Part shown: positions 50,923 to 63,777 of the stretch, one piece after another | How positions within the stretch are numbered: position 1 is the stretch's first letter | Layout: every line of letters starts with the position of its first letter | Source: Streptomyces seoulensis | GTDB taxonomy: Bacteria; Actinomycetota; Actinomycetes; Streptomycetales; Streptomycetaceae | DNA: 64,000 nt | Assembly (NCBI RefSeq): GCF_022846655.1 | Contig: NZ_AP025667.1 | Coordinates: forward strand, 5,989,001-6,053,000 | Direction of reading: 5' to 3' | Translations under genes and position numbers: made by a program | Notes under the pieces: model-generated | Seen by the model: only the letters and a program-made list of their open reading frames with translations | What the model was told of the DNA's origin: nothing | Database searches by the model: none

Positions 50923-51462
50923 TTACTTACCCGCCTTTCCGACCTTGCGGCGGATGACTTCGCCCTCGTACTTGACGCCCTTGGCCTTGTACGGGTCAGG
51001 CTTGCGCAGCTTGCGGATGTTGGCCGCAACCTCGCCGACCTTCTGCTTGTCGATGCCCTCGACCTGGAAGCGGGTCGGGGACTCCACCTTGAAGGTGATG
51101 CCCTCGGGCGCCTCGATGACGATCGGGTGGCTGTAGCCGAGCGCGAACTCGAGGTTCGAGCCCTTGGCCGTAACGCGGTAACCGACACCGCTGATCTCGA
51201 GCTTCTTCACGTAACCCTGGGTCACGCCGGTGATCATGTTCGCCACCAGCGTGCGGGACAGGCCGTGCAGGGCCTTGTTCTGACGCTCGTCGTTGGGGCG
51301 GGTCACCGCGAGGGTGCCGTCCTCATCCTTGACGATGTCGATCGGCGCGACGACGGTGTGGGTCAGCGAGCCCTTGGGGCCCTTGACCGCGACCGTACGG
51401 CCGTCGATGGTGACGTCCACGCCGGCGGGAACCGTGATGGGGAGCTTGCCAATACGCGACAT
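50923..51462 (-). CDS. rplF: 50S ribosomal protein L6
   Basis: A 179-residue L6 ([20 protein letters not shown], the C-terminal signature [14 protein letters not shown]). Located 3 bp before rplR. Confidence 0.99.
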   Translation of the reverse strand: MSRIGKLPITVPAGVDVTIDGRTVAVKGPKGSLTHTVVAPIDIVKDEDGTLAVTRPNDERQNKALHGLSRTLVANMITGVTQGYVKKLEISGVGYRVTAKGSNLEFALGYSHPIVIEAPEGITFKVESPTRFQVEGIDKQKVGEVAANIRKLRKPDPYKAKGVKYEGEVIRRKVGKAGK

Positions 51463-51486
51463 AGCTGTTTCCTCCGTTCCCTTCCG

Positions 51487-51885
51487 CTACCAGACGTAGG
51501 CGAGGACTTCCCCACCCACGCCCTTCTTGCCGGCCTGCTTGTCGGTGAGGAGACCGTGCGACGTGGAGATGATCGCCACGCCCAGGCCGCCGAGCACCTT
51601 CGGCAGGTTGGTGGACTTCGCGTAAACCCGGAGACCGGGCTTGGAGATCCGCTTGATGCCCGCGATGGAGCGCTCACGGTTGGGCCCGAACTTCAGGTCC
51701 AGGACGAGGTTCTTGCCAACCTCGGCGTCCTCGACCTTCCAGCCCGTGATGAAGCCCTCCTGCTGGAGGATCTCTGCGATGTGAGACTTGATCTTGGACG
51801 CCGGCATCGTCACAGAGTCGTGGTATGCCGAGTTCGCGTTCCGCAGACGCGTAAGCATGTCTGCGATCGGATCAGTCATGGTCAT
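51487..51885 (-). CDS. rpsH: 30S ribosomal protein S8
   Basis: A 132-residue S8 ([42 protein letters not shown]). The ATG at 51885 ([10 protein letters not shown]) is chosen. An in-frame start further up adds 15 residues not found in the family. A further ATG two codons in is also possible. Confidence 0.98.
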   Translation of the reverse strand: MTMTDPIADMLTRLRNANSAYHDSVTMPASKIKSHIAEILQQEGFITGWKVEDAEVGKNLVLDLKFGPNRERSIAGIKRISKPGLRVYAKSTNLPKVLGGLGVAIISTSHGLLTDKQAGKKGVGGEVLAYVW

Positions 51886-52097
51886 GAATTGGCCTTCGGC
51901 CTCTCTCGCCGGGGTTTCCTGGTGCGCCATCCCTCTCCCCGATCCGAGACGGGGCGGGTGCGGCGCGGTGGACCTACGGCGTAGTAAGTCGTACGGGCGC
52001 GACAGACGCCCAACCCCGCAAGCCTACGGCATGTGGGGAAGGGCCTCTGCCGACCCAGTTGCTTACCGAGAGTTCCAGCAATCCCTGATTAGGGGGA

Positions 52098-52283
52098 TTA
52101 CCAGGAGCTCTTGGTCACGCCCGGCAGCTCGCCACGGTGAGCCATCTCACGAAGGCACACGCGGCAGAGGCCGAACTTGCGGTACACGGAGTGCGGGCGG
52201 CCGCAGCGCTGGCAGCGGGTGTAGCCACGCACACCGAACTTGGGCTTACGAGCAGCCTTGGCAATGAGAGCCTTCTTCGCCAT
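52098..52283 (-). CDS. rpsZ: 30S ribosomal protein S14, type Z
   Basis: A 61-residue zinc-binding S14. Ligands are CQRCG and CRVC, the C+ form, with the C-terminus [12 protein letters not shown]. The approximately 210-bp gap to rpsH is unusually wide for this operon and holds no recognised gene. Confidence 0.98.
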   Translation of the reverse strand: MAKKALIAKAARKPKFGVRGYTRCQRCGRPHSVYRKFGLCRVCLREMAHRGELPGVTKSSW

Positions 52284-52288
52284 CTCGC

Positions 52289-52846
52289 TTACGCCTCCTT
52301 GAACGGGAAGCCGAGGTGACGGAGAAGGGCACGGCCTTCAGCGTCGTTGGTCGCCGTGGTGACCACGGTGATGTCCATACCCCGGACACGGTCGATCTTG
52401 TCCTGGTCGATCTCGTGGAACATGACCTGCTCCGTGAGACCGAAGGTGTAGTTGCCACGGCCGTCGAACTGCTTGGGGGACAGGCCGCGGAAGTCGCGGA
52501 TGCGCGGAAGCGCCAGCGACAGGGTGCGGTCCAGGAACTCCCACATGCGGTCGCCACGGAGCGTGACGTGGGCACCGATCGGCTGACCCTCACGCAGCTT
52601 GAACTGCGCGATGGACTTGCGGGCCTTGGTGACGGCCGGCTTCTGACCGGTGATCGTGGTGAGGTCGCGGATGGCGCCCTCGATCAGCTTGGAGTCGCGG
52701 GCGGCGTCGCCCACACCCATGTTGACCACGATCTTGACGAGGCCGGGGATCTGCATGACGTTCTCGTACTGGAACTCGTCACGCAGCTTGCCCGCGATCT
52801 CCTCGCGGTACTTCGTCTTCAGACGCGGAGTGGTGGTGGTAGCCAT
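52289..52846 (-). CDS. rplE: 50S ribosomal protein L5
   Basis: A 185-residue L5 that binds 5S rRNA ([51 protein letters not shown]). Coding ends overlap rplX by one base. Confidence 0.99.
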   Translation of the reverse strand: MATTTTPRLKTKYREEIAGKLRDEFQYENVMQIPGLVKIVVNMGVGDAARDSKLIEGAIRDLTTITGQKPAVTKARKSIAQFKLREGQPIGAHVTLRGDRMWEFLDRTLSLALPRIRDFRGLSPKQFDGRGNYTFGLTEQVMFHEIDQDKIDRVRGMDITVVTTATNDAEGRALLRHLGFPFKEA

Positions 52847-53169
52847 CAGATGTCCTCACCCGTCCGCTTGGCAACGCGGATCTTGTTGCCTTCGTCGTCG
52901 AAGCGGTAGCCGACACGCGTGACGACCTTGTTGCCATCCTTCTCAACGACCAGCTGGACGTTGGAGACGTGGATAGGCGCCTCGGTCGTGACGATGCCGC
53001 CCGCCTGCGAACCGCTGGCGGTCGGGCCGGCCTTGGTGTGCTTCTTGACCCGGTTGACACCCTCGACCAGGACACGCTCGTCGCGCGGGAAAGCGGCAAT
53101 GACCTTGCCCTGCTTGCCCTTGTCCTTACCGGTGATGACCTGGACCAGGTCGCCCTTCTTGATCTTCAT
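52846..53169 (-). CDS. rplX: 50S ribosomal protein L24
   Basis: A 107-residue L24 with the KOW motif near the N-terminus ([20 protein letters not shown]) and [10 protein letters not shown]. It lies between rplN and rplE. Confidence 0.99.
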   Translation of the reverse strand: MKIKKGDLVQVITGKDKGKQGKVIAAFPRDERVLVEGVNRVKKHTKAGPTASGSQAGGIVTTEAPIHVSNVQLVVEKDGNKVVTRVGYRFDDEGNKIRVAKRTGEDI

Positions 53170-53171
53170 GC

Positions 53172-53540
53172 TTACAGCACCTCCGGCGCGAGCGAGATGA
53201 TCTTCATGAACTTCTTCTCGCGCAGCTCACGGCCGACAGGGCCGAAGATACGGGTGCCGCGAGGGTCGCCGTCGTTCTTGAGAATGACAGCGGCGTTCTC
53301 GTCGAAGCGGATGTACGAGCCGTCCGGACGGCGACGCTCCTTGACGGTCCGAACGATGACCGCCTTGATGACGTCACCCTTCTTCACGTTGCCGCCGGGG
53401 ATCGCGTCCTTGACGGTGGCGACGATGACGTCACCGATGCCCGCGTAGCGGCGACCGGAGCCACCGAGCACACGGATGCAAAGGATCTCCTTCGCACCAG
53501 TGTTGTCGGCGACACGCAGCCGCGACTCCTGCTGGATCAC
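53172..53540 (-). CDS. rplN: 50S ribosomal protein L14
   Basis: A 122-residue L14 ([33 protein letters not shown]). The 128 bp upstream to rpsQ contain hairpins and may mark the boundary of the S10 and spc transcription units. Confidence 0.99.
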   Translation of the reverse strand: MIQQESRLRVADNTGAKEILCIRVLGGSGRRYAGIGDVIVATVKDAIPGGNVKKGDVIKAVIVRTVKERRRPDGSYIRFDENAAVILKNDGDPRGTRIFGPVGRELREKKFMKIISLAPEVL

Positions 53541-53668
53541 GTCTATCTCCTGATTGTCTGCCGGTTCCCGGCCGGGGTCCTGTGAGGGACCCCGACCGAG
53601 CCTGGCGGAACTGACCTGCGGATTTTCCCCGCAGGAATCTTGCTTGAGCAGTCCCCTGAGGGGATTGC
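53541..53668. other. hairpin-rich gap between rpsQ and rplN
   Basis: It contains CCGGGGTCC-tgtga-GGGACCCC, CTGCGG-attttc-CCCGCAG and CCCC-tga-GGGG. It sits at the S10/spc boundary, so termination or a regulatory leader is plausible. No clear T-run is seen. Confidence 0.45.
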
Positions 53669-53953
53669 CTACTTGGCCTTCTCGAGGATCTCGACGATGC
53701 GCCAGCGCTTCGTCGACGACAGCGGCCGGGTCTCCGCAAGGAGGACACGGTCGCCGACACCGGCGGCGTTCTGCTCGTCGTGGGCCTTGAGCTTGTTCGT
53801 ACGGCGGATGACCTTGCCGTACAGCGCGTGCTTCACGCGGTCCTCGACAGCGACGACGACGGTCTTGTCCATCTTGTCGCTGACGACGAGACCCTCACGG
53901 GTCTTGCGGAAGCCACGGGCCTCAGCGTTCTCAGTCACGTTCTTCTCGCTCAT
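53669..53953 (-). CDS. rpsQ: 30S ribosomal protein S17
   Basis: A 94-residue S17 ([41 protein letters not shown]). Its ATG overlaps the rpmC stop by one base. Last gene of the S10 block. Confidence 0.99.
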   Translation of the reverse strand: MSEKNVTENAEARGFRKTREGLVVSDKMDKTVVVAVEDRVKHALYGKVIRRTNKLKAHDEQNAAGVGDRVLLAETRPLSSTKRWRIVEILEKAK

Positions 53954-54177
53954 CAGGCGTTCTCCACCGTCTCGATGCCCAGCTCACGCTCGCGCATCAG
54001 GGTGTAGATCCGCGCGATGTCCTTGCGGACCGCCTTCAGACGGCCGTGGTTCTCGAGCTGACCAGTCGCCGCCTGGAAGCGGAGATTGAACAGCTCTTCC
54101 TTGGCCTCGCGGAGCTTCGCAAGAAGCTCCTCGTTGCCCAGCTCGCGCAGCTCGGACGCCTTGGTACCGGCCGACAT
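53953..54177 (-). CDS. rpmC: 50S ribosomal protein L29
   Basis: A 74-residue L29 ([37 protein letters not shown]). The ATG at 54177 shares a base with the rplP stop; a GTG immediately before it is also in frame. Confidence 0.98.
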   Translation of the reverse strand: MSAGTKASELRELGNEELLAKLREAKEELFNLRFQAATGQLENHGRLKAVRKDIARIYTLMRERELGIETVENA

Positions 54178-54596
54178 CACGCTTCACCTGCCTCGCGCTT
54201 GACGATCCGGCACTTCATCGGCAGCTTGTGGGCCGCACGAGTGAGAGCCTCACGCGCAGTCTTCTCGTTGGGGTACGACAGCTCGAACATGACGCGTCCG
54301 GGCTTGACGTTGGCGATCCACCACTCCGGCGAACCCTTACCGGAACCCATGCGGGTCTCGGCAGGCTTCTTGGTGAGGGGACGATCCGGGTAGATGTTGA
54401 TCCAGACCTTGCCGCCACGCTTGATGTGGCGGGTCATGGCGATACGAGCCGCTTCGATCTGACGGTTCGTCACATACGCCGGGGTCAGCGCCTGGATGCC
54501 GTACTCGCCGAACGCGACCTGCGTGCCACCCTTGGCCATACCACTGCGCTTCGGGTGGTGCTGCTTGCGGTGCTTGACCCTACGGGGGATCAGCAT
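54177..54596 (-). CDS. rplP: 50S ribosomal protein L16
   Basis: A 139-residue L16 ([54 protein letters not shown]). Start ATG at 54596. Confidence 0.99.
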   Translation of the reverse strand: MLIPRRVKHRKQHHPKRSGMAKGGTQVAFGEYGIQALTPAYVTNRQIEAARIAMTRHIKRGGKVWINIYPDRPLTKKPAETRMGSGKGSPEWWIANVKPGRVMFELSYPNEKTAREALTRAAHKLPMKCRIVKREAGEA

Positions 54597-54601
54597 TTCG
54601 G

Positions 54602-55432
54602 TCAGGCCTCCGTTCCGGTGCTCTCAGCCGGAGCGGCGGCGGCGGGAGCCTCGGCCTTGGGGGCCTCGGCGCCGGCAGCCTGCTGCGGCTTGCGACCGCG
54701 CCCACCACGCTCGCCACCACGGCCACCGCGGGCCGGGCGGTCGGCGCCACCACGGGCCGGGCGGTTACCCGCACGGGCCGCAGCGTTCTCGGCGCGGACC
54801 TCGGCGATGTTCTTGACGTCGCCCTTGTAGATCCAGACCTTCACGCCGATGCGGCCGAAGGTCGTCTTGGCCTCGAAGAAGCCGTAGTCCACGTTCGCGC
54901 GGAGCGTGTGCAGGGGCACACGACCCTCGCGGTAGAACTCCGAGCGGGACATCTCGGCGCCGCCGAGGCGGCCACCGCACTGGATCTTGATGCCCTTGGC
55001 GCCGGCCTTCATCGCCGACTGCATGCTCTTACGCATGGCACGGCGGAAGGAGACACGCGAGGAAAGCTGCTCGGCCACGGCCTGGGCCACGAGCTGAGCG
55101 TCCGTCTCGGGGTTCTTGACCTCGAGGATGTTGAGCTGGACCTGCTTGCCCGTCAGCTTCTCGAGCTGACCGCGGATCTTGTCGGCCTCCGCACCGCGGC
55201 GGCCGATGACGATGCCCGGACGCGCGGTGTGGATGTCCACGCGGACACGGTCACGGGTGCGCTCGATCTCCACCTTGGAGATACCCGCGCGCTCCATGCC
55301 CTGCGTCAGCATGCGACGGATGGCCACGTCTTCCTTGACGTAGTCCTTGTACAGCTTGTCGGCGTACCAACGCGACTTGAAGTCGGTCGTGACACCGAGC
55401 CGGAACCCGTGCGGGTTAACCTTCTGGCCCAT
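54602..55432 (-). CDS. rpsC: 30S ribosomal protein S3
   Basis: A 276-residue S3 with a KH domain ([19 protein letters not shown]) and the C-terminal S3 domain ([18 protein letters not shown]). A Gly/Arg- and Ala/Pro-rich tail of about 60 residues is typical of actinobacteria. Confidence 0.98.
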   Translation of the reverse strand: MGQKVNPHGFRLGVTTDFKSRWYADKLYKDYVKEDVAIRRMLTQGMERAGISKVEIERTRDRVRVDIHTARPGIVIGRRGAEADKIRGQLEKLTGKQVQLNILEVKNPETDAQLVAQAVAEQLSSRVSFRRAMRKSMQSAMKAGAKGIKIQCGGRLGGAEMSRSEFYREGRVPLHTLRANVDYGFFEAKTTFGRIGVKVWIYKGDVKNIAEVRAENAAARAGNRPARGGADRPARGGRGGERGGRGRKPQQAAGAEAPKAEAPAAAAPAESTGTEA

Positions 55433-55779
55433 TACCGGGTTCCTTCCTTGCTGCTGACGACCACGGTGATGTGGCTGGTCCGCTTGCGGATCCGGTAGGC
55501 ACGGCCCTGGGCGCGCGGCCGGAACCGCTTCAGGGTCGGGCCCTCGTCGACGTAGGCCTCAGAGATGACGAGGCTGTCGGCGTCGGTGTGGTCGTAGTTG
55601 TGCGCGGCGTTGGCAATGGCGCTGTCGAGCACCTTGCCGACCGGCACGGAGGCGGCCTGCGGAGCGAATCGCAGGACGGCCTGGGCCTCCGTGGCGTCCA
55701 TGCCACGGATGAGGTCCACCACGCGGCGGGCCTTCATGGGCGTGACGCGGATGTACCGCGCCTGGGCCCTGGCTTCCAT
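55432..55779 (-). CDS. rplV: 50S ribosomal protein L22
   Basis: A 115-residue L22 ([20 protein letters not shown], the exit-tunnel loop [20 protein letters not shown]). Coding ends overlap rpsC by one base. Confidence 0.99.
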   Translation of the reverse strand: MEARAQARYIRVTPMKARRVVDLIRGMDATEAQAVLRFAPQAASVPVGKVLDSAIANAAHNYDHTDADSLVISEAYVDEGPTLKRFRPRAQGRAYRIRKRTSHITVVVSSKEGTR

Positions 55780-55822
55780 GGTTGTCCCTTCAGTTACTTA
55801 CGTGTCTGAATGCGATCCGCTG

Positions 55823-56104
55823 TTAGCGGCGCTTCGACTTCCGGTCGTCCTTGACGTGGCCGCGGAAGGTGCGAGTCGGCGAGAACTCGCCGAGCTTGTG
55901 GCCGACCATCGACTCGGTGACGAACACCGGGATGTGGGTCTTGCCGTTGTGCACCGCGATCGTGTGGCCGAGCATGGCCGGGATGATCATCGAGCGACGG
56001 GACCAGGTCTTGATGACGTTCTTGGTGCCGGCTTCGTTCTGGACATCCACCTTCTTGATCAGGTGGTCGTCGACGAAGGGCCCCTTCTTCAAGCTACGAG
56101 GCAT
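55823..56104 (-). CDS. rpsS: 30S ribosomal protein S19
   Basis: A 93-residue S19 ([51 protein letters not shown]). Confidence 0.99.
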   Translation of the reverse strand: MPRSLKKGPFVDDHLIKKVDVQNEAGTKNVIKTWSRRSMIIPAMLGHTIAVHNGKTHIPVFVTESMVGHKLGEFSPTRTFRGHVKDDRKSKRR

Positions 56105-56116
56105 CTCAACCCGTCC

Positions 56117-56953
56117 TTAGCGCTTCTTGTTCGTCTTGCGGCGGCGGACGATGTACTTGTTCGACGCCTTCTTGGGCGAACGAGTACGGCCTTCCTTCTT
56201 GCCCCACGGGGACACAGGGTGGCGACCACCGGAGGTCCGGCCTTCACCACCACCGTGCGGGTGGTCGACCGGGTTCATGACCACACCACGGACGGTCGGG
56301 CGAACGCCCAGCCACCGCTTACGGCCGGCCTTACCCCAGTTGATGTTGCTCTGCTCGGCGTTGCCGACCTCACCGACGGTGGCGCGGCAGCGAACGTCGA
56401 CGAGACGGATCTCGCCGGACGGCATGCGGAGGTGGGCCATGGAGCCCTCCTTCGCAAGGAGCTGCACGGACGCACCGGCGGAGCGGGCGAACTTGGCACC
56501 GCCACCGGGACGGAGCTCGATCGCGTGGATCGTGGTACCGACCGGGATGTTGCGGAGCGCCAGGTTGTTGCCCGGCTTGATGTCGGCGCCCGGACCGTTC
56601 TCGACGCGGTCACCCTGCTGCAGGTTGCGCGGGGCGAGGATGTAGCGCTTCTCGCCGTCCGCGTAGTGCAGCAGCGCGATGCGCGCGGTGCGGTTGGGGT
56701 CGTACTCGATGTGCGCGACCTTCGCCGGCACGCCGTCCTTGTCGTGACGACGGAAGTCGATCACTCGGTAGGCGCGCTTGTGTCCGCCACCCTGGTGGCG
56801 AACGGTCACACGACCGGCGTTGTTACGGCCGCCCTTGCTGTGCAGCGGGCGGACCAGCGACTTCTCCGGCGTGGACCGCGTGACCTCGACGAAGTCGGCG
56901 ACGCTGGCGCCACGACGGCCCGGCGTAGTCGGCTTGTACTTGCGGATTCCCAT
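56117..56953 (-). CDS. rplB: 50S ribosomal protein L2
   Basis: A 278-residue L2 near the peptidyl transferase centre ([25 protein letters not shown] start segment; [18 protein letters not shown] with the conserved His; RRRKTNKKR tail). Confidence 0.99.
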   Translation of the reverse strand: MGIRKYKPTTPGRRGASVADFVEVTRSTPEKSLVRPLHSKGGRNNAGRVTVRHQGGGHKRAYRVIDFRRHDKDGVPAKVAHIEYDPNRTARIALLHYADGEKRYILAPRNLQQGDRVENGPGADIKPGNNLALRNIPVGTTIHAIELRPGGGAKFARSAGASVQLLAKEGSMAHLRMPSGEIRLVDVRCRATVGEVGNAEQSNINWGKAGRKRWLGVRPTVRGVVMNPVDHPHGGGEGRTSGGRHPVSPWGKKEGRTRSPKKASNKYIVRRRKTNKKR

Positions 56954-56993
56954 TTCTCAGTCCTCGTCCGATATCGGACGATCCAGACCGCCG

Positions 56994-57413
56994 TCAGGCG
57001 GTCGGACCGCCGAAGATGTCGATACGGTCGCCCTCGGCGAGGGTCACGATCGCGCGCTTGCTGCCGGCACGCTGACCGAAGCCGGTCTTCGTGCGCTTGC
57101 GCTTGCCCTGGCGGTTGATCGTGTTGACCCCGGTGACCTTGACCGAGAAGACCGCCTGGACGGCCTGCTTGATCTGGGTCTTGTTGGCACCCGGGGCGAC
57201 GATGAACGTGTACTTGCCCTCGTCGAGGAGCGCGTAGCTCTTCTCCGAGACAACCGGCTTGAGCAGCACGTCACGGGGGTCCGTGAAGGACTTGCTCAGC
57301 GGGGTCTCGACCGTGTTCTTGCCCTCGGTGGCGTGGCGCTTCGCCTTGGCGACGCGCGCGACCTTGGCGGCCTTGGCGGCCTTCGAGGCGATGCTCGGGT
57401 GGCGCGTAGCCAT
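56994..57413 (-). CDS. rplW: 50S ribosomal protein L23
   Basis: A 139-residue L23. The core ([39 protein letters not shown]) starts near residue 45 after a basic Ala/Lys-rich extension. The ATG shares one base with the rplD stop, which supports the long start. Confidence 0.98.
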   Translation of the reverse strand: MATRHPSIASKAAKAAKVARVAKAKRHATEGKNTVETPLSKSFTDPRDVLLKPVVSEKSYALLDEGKYTFIVAPGANKTQIKQAVQAVFSVKVTGVNTINRQGKRKRTKTGFGQRAGSKRAIVTLAEGDRIDIFGGPTA

Positions 57414-58069
57414 CAGGCTTCGCTCCCTTCGGTGTCATTGGCCTTCGGGCCGGACACGAAGGACTCGAAAGCGGCCTGGGTGAAGACCACGTCGTCCGAG
57501 ACGAGAACGTCGTACGTGTTCAGCTGGCCCGGCTCCAGGATGTGGACCTGGGGCAGGTTGCGCGCGGAAAGCAGCGCGGCCTCGTCGGAGCGCTCGATGA
57601 CCAGGAGCACGTTCTTGCGCTCGCTGACCTTGCCGAGGAAGCTCTTCGCGGCCTTGGTGGAGGGGGTCTCGCCCTCGACCACGCCGGTGATGACGTGGAT
57701 ACGAGCGTTGCGGGCCCGGTCGGTGAGGGCGTGGCGCAGAGCCGCGGCCTTCATCTTCTTCGGGGTCCGCTGCGAGTAGTCACGCGGCGTGGGGCCGTGG
57801 ACGACGCCACCGCCGGCGAACTGCGGCGCACGGGTCGAACCCTGGCGCGCGCGGCCGGTGCCCTTCTGGCGGTAAGGCTTGCGACCGCCACCACGGACCT
57901 CGCCACGACGCTTGACCTTGTGCGTGCCCTGACGGGCGGCGGCAAGCTGCGCGACGACGACCTGGTGAAGCAGCGGAACGCTGATCTTCTCTACGCCGAA
58001 GATGTCGGCCGGGAGCTCGACGGTCCCGGCGTTGTCGCCCGACGGCGACAGGATGTCAATGGTGCTCAT
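57413..58069 (-). CDS. rplD: 50S ribosomal protein L4
   Basis: A 218-residue L4 ([22 protein letters not shown] loop, split here as the tunnel-lining extended loop; [18 protein letters not shown]). It lies 5 bp after rplC. Confidence 0.98.
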   Translation of the reverse strand: MSTIDILSPSGDNAGTVELPADIFGVEKISVPLLHQVVVAQLAAARQGTHKVKRRGEVRGGGRKPYRQKGTGRARQGSTRAPQFAGGGVVHGPTPRDYSQRTPKKMKAAALRHALTDRARNARIHVITGVVEGETPSTKAAKSFLGKVSERKNVLLVIERSDEAALLSARNLPQVHILEPGQLNTYDVLVSDDVVFTQAAFESFVSGPKANDTEGSEA

Positions 58070-58074
58070 AGTCC

Positions 58075-58719
58075 TCAGGCCCCCTTGGCCGCGGTGCGGA
58101 CCAGGACGAGGCCGCCGTTCGGACCAGGAACCGCGCCCTTGATGAGGAGCAGGCCCTTCTCCGCGTCAACGGCGTGAACGGTCAGGTTCTGGGTGGTGAC
58201 CCGCTCGTTGCCCATGCGACCCGCCATGCGCATGCCCTTGAAGACACGACCGGGGGTGGCACAGCCACCGATGGAACCGGGCATGCGGTGCACACGGTGG
58301 GCACCGTGGGACGCCTTGCCACCCTTGAAGTTGTGGCGCTTCATGACACCGGCGAAGCCCTTGCCCTTGCTCTTCGCGGTGACGTCGACCTTGACGCCCG
58401 ACTCGAAGACCTCGGCCGTGATCTCCTGGCCCAGCGTGTACTCGCTGGCGTCGGAGGTACGGAGCTCCACCAGGTGGCGGCGCGGGGTGACGTCGGCCTT
58501 GGCGAAGTGGCCCTTGAGGGGCTTGTTCACCTTGCGCGGGTCGATCTCGCCGAAGGCGATCTGGACCGACTCGTAGCCGTCGACGTCGTTCGTGCGGACC
58601 TGGGTGACGACGTTGGGGCCGGCCTTGACGACGGTGACCGGAACAACACGGTTGTTCTCGTCCCACACCTGCGTCATGCCGAGCTTCTCGCCCAGGATTC
58701 CCTTGATCTGCTTAGCCAT
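58075..58719 (-). CDS. rplC: 50S ribosomal protein L3
   Basis: A 214-residue L3 ([18 protein letters not shown], the central [18 protein letters not shown] extension, [18 protein letters not shown]). Second gene of the S10 operon. Confidence 0.99.
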   Translation of the reverse strand: MAKQIKGILGEKLGMTQVWDENNRVVPVTVVKAGPNVVTQVRTNDVDGYESVQIAFGEIDPRKVNKPLKGHFAKADVTPRRHLVELRTSDASEYTLGQEITAEVFESGVKVDVTAKSKGKGFAGVMKRHNFKGGKASHGAHRVHRMPGSIGGCATPGRVFKGMRMAGRMGNERVTTQNLTVHAVDAEKGLLLIKGAVPGPNGGLVLVRTAAKGA

Positions 58720-58736
58720 TCTCAGATCACCGACCC

Positions 58737-59045
58737 TTAGAGCTTGATCTCGATGTCGACACCGGCCGGGAGGTCGAGTCGCATCAGGGAGTCAACGGTC
58801 TTCGGCGTCGGGTCGAGGATGTCGATCAGGCGCTTGTGCGTGCGCATCTCGAAGTGCTCGCGCGAGTCCTTGTACTTGTGCGGCGACTTGATGACGCAGT
58901 ACACGTTCTTCTCAGTGGGCAGCGGCACCGGGCCCGCGACCGACGCACCAGTGCGGGTCACCGTCTCGACGATCTTCTTCGCCGAGGAGTCGATGACCTC
59001 GTGGTCGTAGGCCTTGAGCCGGATGCGGATCTTCTGTCCCGCCAT
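58737..59045 (-). CDS. rpsJ: 30S ribosomal protein S10
   Basis: A 102-residue S10/NusE ([53 protein letters not shown]). First gene of the S10 operon. Confidence 0.99.
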   Translation of the reverse strand: MAGQKIRIRLKAYDHEVIDSSAKKIVETVTRTGASVAGPVPLPTEKNVYCVIKSPHKYKDSREHFEMRTHKRLIDILDPTPKTVDSLMRLDLPAGVDIEIKL

Positions 59046-59415
59046 GGCTACTCAGTAGTCCTGTCTTCTCTCACGCTCTGGAACCCGGCAGTTTCACACT
59101 GCCTTCTCTCCGACCCACGCGGTCGGGCGTGTCGCACTGCCGCTGACGCGGATGCCCATCACTGGAACACCCCTTCAGGGAATGCACACGGCCCTGCCGG
59201 AACCGCGGGCCGGGGGCGGAAGGCCCACCGGGCGCCTGGTCGAAGTTGCGCCCACACTTCCCGGAAGATTCCCGTACGTCCAACCCCAGGGGGTTGACGA
59301 GTACTGTGGGACTCGCTTCCGGTCCTCCCGGCGGGAGGCGCGCAGCATCAACACTCGACCGAGCAACTCCGACAGTCTGCCATATGGCGTACCCCTCTGG
59401 CCAATCGAGCCGAGT

Positions 59416-59443
59416 AGATTACCCCGATAGTGACGCAGGTCAA
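59416..59443 (-). promoter_or_regulatory. probable principal-sigma promoter of the S10 operon
   Basis: Leftward, TTGACC (59443-59438), 16 bases, then TAATCT (59421-59416). Both boxes are close to the vegetative consensus. The 16-base spacing is slightly short. Confidence 0.6.
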
Positions 59444-59730
59444 ACTCCCTCCGCACTAAGGGTCCTCATCAACTCCCGCCTGAGACAGGCGAAGCGGCCG
59501 AGAAGCAGGGCGAACCAACAGAAATGGCCGCCAGCCCCTCACCCTTGGACTTGTCCACCACTCCTGTGACCGCGGTCATCCGATCTGCTCCGCCCGCGCA
59601 GCGTCGCCCCGTGCTCGTCCAGCGCCCTGGGGCCGCCAAGGCACCCCCCGGCCCCTCCCCCGGTCCCGTCGACCCCGCACCCCGCCGGCAGCGCAGTCAG
59701 CACCACTGACCCGGCAAGCACGACAAAAGC

Positions 59731-59768
59731 GGAGAGGCCCGCACGACCGAAGTCGTGCGGGCCTCTCC
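59731..59768 (-). terminator. terminator of tuf
   Basis: A perfect 17-bp stem (59731-59747 and 59752-59768) with a CGAA loop, followed leftward by GCTTTTGTCG. It is 34 bp after the tuf stop. Confidence 0.92.
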
Positions 59769-59801
59769 GGGTCAGTCAGTGACCCTCAGGCAAGCGGATG
59801 C

Positions 59802-60995
<1,194 letters not shown>

Positions 60996-61067
60996 TGGGA
61001 TCCTCCTGCGGAGTGGTTCTGGTACGCCTTACTCATCGGCGCCAGGTGATCTTTGCTGGGATGCCGC

Positions 61068-61103
61068 CCGCCGGGGTTTTTCCGAGTGGTCCGACCCCGG
61101 CGG
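61068..61103 (-). other. hairpin between fusA and tuf
   Basis: CCGCCGGGGT (61068-61077) and ACCCCGGCGG (61094-61103) with a 16-nt loop. There is no T-run. It could be an attenuator or a processing site between fusA and tuf. Confidence 0.4.
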
Positions 61104-61138
61104 TCGGTGTCAAGCCTAAAGCGTGTAAACGGGGTGCG

Positions 61139-63265
61139 TTACTCGCCCTTGGCCTTCGCGATGATCTCCTCGGCGACGTTCCGGGGAACCTCGGCGTAGG
61201 AGTCGAACTGCATCGAGTAGCTTGCGCGACCCGAGGTCTTGCTGCGGAGGTCTCCGACGTAGCCGAACATCTCCGAGAGGGGCACGAGGCCCTTCACGAT
61301 GCGAGCGCCCATCCGCTCCTCCATGGCCTGGATCTGGCCACGGCGGGAGTTGATGTCGCCGATGACCTCACCCATGTAGTCCTCGGGCGTGGTGACCTCG
61401 ACGGCCATCATCGGCTCGAGGAGCACGGGCGAAGCCTTGCGCGCGGCCTCCTTGAAGGCCTGCGAACCGGCGATCTTGAAGGCGAGCTCGGAGGAGTCGA
61501 CCTCGTGGTAGCCACCGTCGAGAAGGATGACGCGAACGCCGGTCATCTCGTAGCCGGCCAGGATGCCGAACTGCATGGCCTCCTGCGCACCCGCGTCCAC
61601 CGAAGGGATGTACTCCTTCGGGATGCGGCCACCGGTGACCTTGTTCACGAACTCGTACGAGGCGTCGCCGCCCTCGATCGGCTCGATCGCGATCTGCACC
61701 TTGGCGAACTGACCGGTACCACCGGTCTGCTTCTTGTGCGTGTAGTCGAGTCGCTCGACGGCCTTGCGGATCGTCTCGCGGTACGCGACCTGCGGCTTGC
61801 CGACGTTGGCCTCGACCTTGAACTCACGGCGCATACGGTCGACCAGCACCTCGAGGTGCAGCTCGCCCATGCCACCGATGATGGTCTGGCCGGTCTCCTC
61901 GTCCGAGTGGACCTGGAAGGAGGGGTCCTCCTCCGCGAGACGCTGGATGGCGACACCCAGCTTCTCCTGGTCGCCCTTGGACTTGGGCTCGATCGCGACC
62001 TGGATCACCGGCGCCGGGAAGTCCATGGACTCCAGGATGACCGGGTTCTTGTCGTCGGACAGCGTCTCACCGGTGGTGGTCTGCTTCAGGCCCATGACGG
62101 CGACGATGTCGCCGGCGCCCACCGACTCGATCTCCTCACGCTTGTTGGCGTGCATGCGGTAGATCTTGCCGATGCGCTCCTTCTTGCCCTTGACGGAGTT
62201 CAGCACCGAGGTGCCGGACTCCAGGCGGCCCGAGTAGACCCGGACGAAGGTGAGCTTGCCGAGGTGCGGGTCGCTCATGATCTTGAACGCGAGCGCGGAG
62301 AGGGGCTCCTCCTCCGACGGCTTGCGCTTGACGACGACCTCGGGGTCCTTGACGTCGTGGCCCTCGATGGCCTCGACGTCGAGCGGGGTCGGCAGGTAGC
62401 GCACGACCGCGTCGAGCAGGGGCTGAACGCCCTTGTTCTTGAACGCGGTGCCGCAGAACACCGGGGTGACCGTCACGCCGTCGGACTTGCCGGACGCGAT
62501 GGTGATGCGACGGATCGCGGCGTAGAGCTGCTCCTCGGTGGGCTCCTGGCCCTCCAGGAACAGCTCCATGATCTCGTCGTCGTGCTCGGCGACGGTCTCG
62601 ACCAGCTTGCCGCGGTACTCCTCGGCAGCCTCGGCGTGCGAAGCCGGGATGTCGACGGTGTCGTACATCTCGCCCTTGGCCGCCTCGGCGGACCACACGA
62701 GCGCCTTCATGCGGACGAGGTCCACAACGCCCTGGAAGTCCATCTCGGCACCGATCGGGAGCTGCATGATGATCGGGACGGCGCCGAGGCGGTCCTTGAT
62801 CATGTCCACGCAGCGGTGGAACTCGGCGCCGGTACGGTCCAGCTTGTTCACGAAGCAGATGCGCGGCACGCCGTAACGGTCGGCCTGACGCCACACCGTC
62901 TCGGACTGCGGCTCCACACCGGCGACACCGTCGAACACCGTGACGGCACCGTCGAGCACGCGGAGCGAACGCTCCACCTCGACCGTGAAGTCGACGTGCC
63001 CGGGGGTGTCGATGATGTTGATGGTGTAGTCGTTGCCCTCGAGCGGCCAGTGACAGGTGGTGGCAGCAGAGGTGATCGTGATGCCACGCTCCTGCTCCTG
63101 CTCCATCCAGTCCATGGTGGCAGCGCCGTCGTGGACCTCACCGATCTTGTAGCTGACGCCGGTGTAGAAGAGGATCCGCTCGGTGGTGGTCGTCTTGCCC
63201 GCGTCGATGTGGGCCATGATCCCGATGTTGCGGACCTTGGCCAGGTCAAGTGAAGTGGTAGCCAT
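61139..63265 (-). CDS. fusA: translation elongation factor G
   Basis: A 708-residue translocation GTPase. G1 [39 protein letters not shown] and NKLDRTGA are in order, followed by the four remaining EF-G domains ([22 protein letters not shown] in domain IV). Between rpsG and tuf in the str operon. Confidence 0.99.
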   Translation of the reverse strand: MATTSLDLAKVRNIGIMAHIDAGKTTTTERILFYTGVSYKIGEVHDGAATMDWMEQEQERGITITSAATTCHWPLEGNDYTINIIDTPGHVDFTVEVERSLRVLDGAVTVFDGVAGVEPQSETVWRQADRYGVPRICFVNKLDRTGAEFHRCVDMIKDRLGAVPIIMQLPIGAEMDFQGVVDLVRMKALVWSAEAAKGEMYDTVDIPASHAEAAEEYRGKLVETVAEHDDEIMELFLEGQEPTEEQLYAAIRRITIASGKSDGVTVTPVFCGTAFKNKGVQPLLDAVVRYLPTPLDVEAIEGHDVKDPEVVVKRKPSEEEPLSALAFKIMSDPHLGKLTFVRVYSGRLESGTSVLNSVKGKKERIGKIYRMHANKREEIESVGAGDIVAVMGLKQTTTGETLSDDKNPVILESMDFPAPVIQVAIEPKSKGDQEKLGVAIQRLAEEDPSFQVHSDEETGQTIIGGMGELHLEVLVDRMRREFKVEANVGKPQVAYRETIRKAVERLDYTHKKQTGGTGQFAKVQIAIEPIEGGDASYEFVNKVTGGRIPKEYIPSVDAGAQEAMQFGILAGYEMTGVRVILLDGGYHEVDSSELAFKIAGSQAFKEAARKASPVLLEPMMAVEVTTPEDYMGEVIGDINSRRGQIQAMEERMGARIVKGLVPLSEMFGYVGDLRSKTSGRASYSMQFDSYAEVPRNVAEEIIAKAKGE

Positions 63266-63304
63266 AAGGCTTCAGTCTTCTCTCGGTCTCGATGTGGGTA
63301 GCGA

Positions 63305-63775
63305 CTACCAGCGGTAGTGCGCGAAGGCCTTGTTGGACTCGGCCATCTTGTGCGTGTCCTCGCGCTTCTTGACGGCCGCACCGAGGCCGTTCGAAGCGTC
63401 GAGAAGCTCGTTGAGCAGACGCTCGGTCATCGTCTTCTCGCGACGGGCGCGGGAGTAACCGACGAGCCAGCGCAGCGCGAGCGTGTTGGCGCGACCGGGC
63501 TTGACCTCGATCGGCACCTGGTACGTCGCACCGCCGACGCGGCGGGACTTGACCTCGAGGGTCGGCTTGATGTTCTCCAGCGCGCGCTTCAGCGTGATGA
63601 TCGGGTCGTTGCCCGTCTTCTCACGCAGACCCTCCATGGCGCCGTAGACGATGCGCTCGGCGGTGGAGCGCTTGCCGTTCAGCAGCACCTTGTTGATGAG
63701 GGAGGTCACCAGAGGAGAACCGTAGACCGGGTCGATGATGACCGGGCGCTTCGGGGCGGGGCCCTTACGAGGCAT
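63305..63775 (-). CDS. rpsG: 30S ribosomal protein S7
   Basis: A 156-residue S7 ([40 protein letters not shown], the C-terminus [13 protein letters not shown]). It lies 2 bp after rpsL. Confidence 0.99.
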   Translation of the reverse strand: MPRKGPAPKRPVIIDPVYGSPLVTSLINKVLLNGKRSTAERIVYGAMEGLREKTGNDPIITLKRALENIKPTLEVKSRRVGGATYQVPIEVKPGRANTLALRWLVGYSRARREKTMTERLLNELLDASNGLGAAVKKREDTHKMAESNKAFAHYRW

Positions 63776-63777
63776 TC

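Larger units (their letters stand above)
59046..59801. other. leader and intergenic region between tuf and rpsJ
   Basis: About 756 bp holding the tuf terminator, a probable rpsJ promoter near 59416-59443 and a roughly 360-nt rpsJ leader. A rightward frame 59524-59709 (61 codons, [15 protein letters not shown]) is Pro/Ala-rich and unsupported, so it is not called as a gene. Confidence 0.6.

Noticed and set aside
52098..52283. Zur-type zinc control of rpsZ or rpmJ
   Set aside because: Both are the Cys-containing forms in normal operons, and no AT-rich Zur palindrome is present nearby.
59524..59709. A 61-codon rightward frame upstream of the tuf terminator
   Set aside because: Pro/Ala-rich, no good ribosome-binding site and no recognisable family; most likely chance coding in GC-rich DNA.
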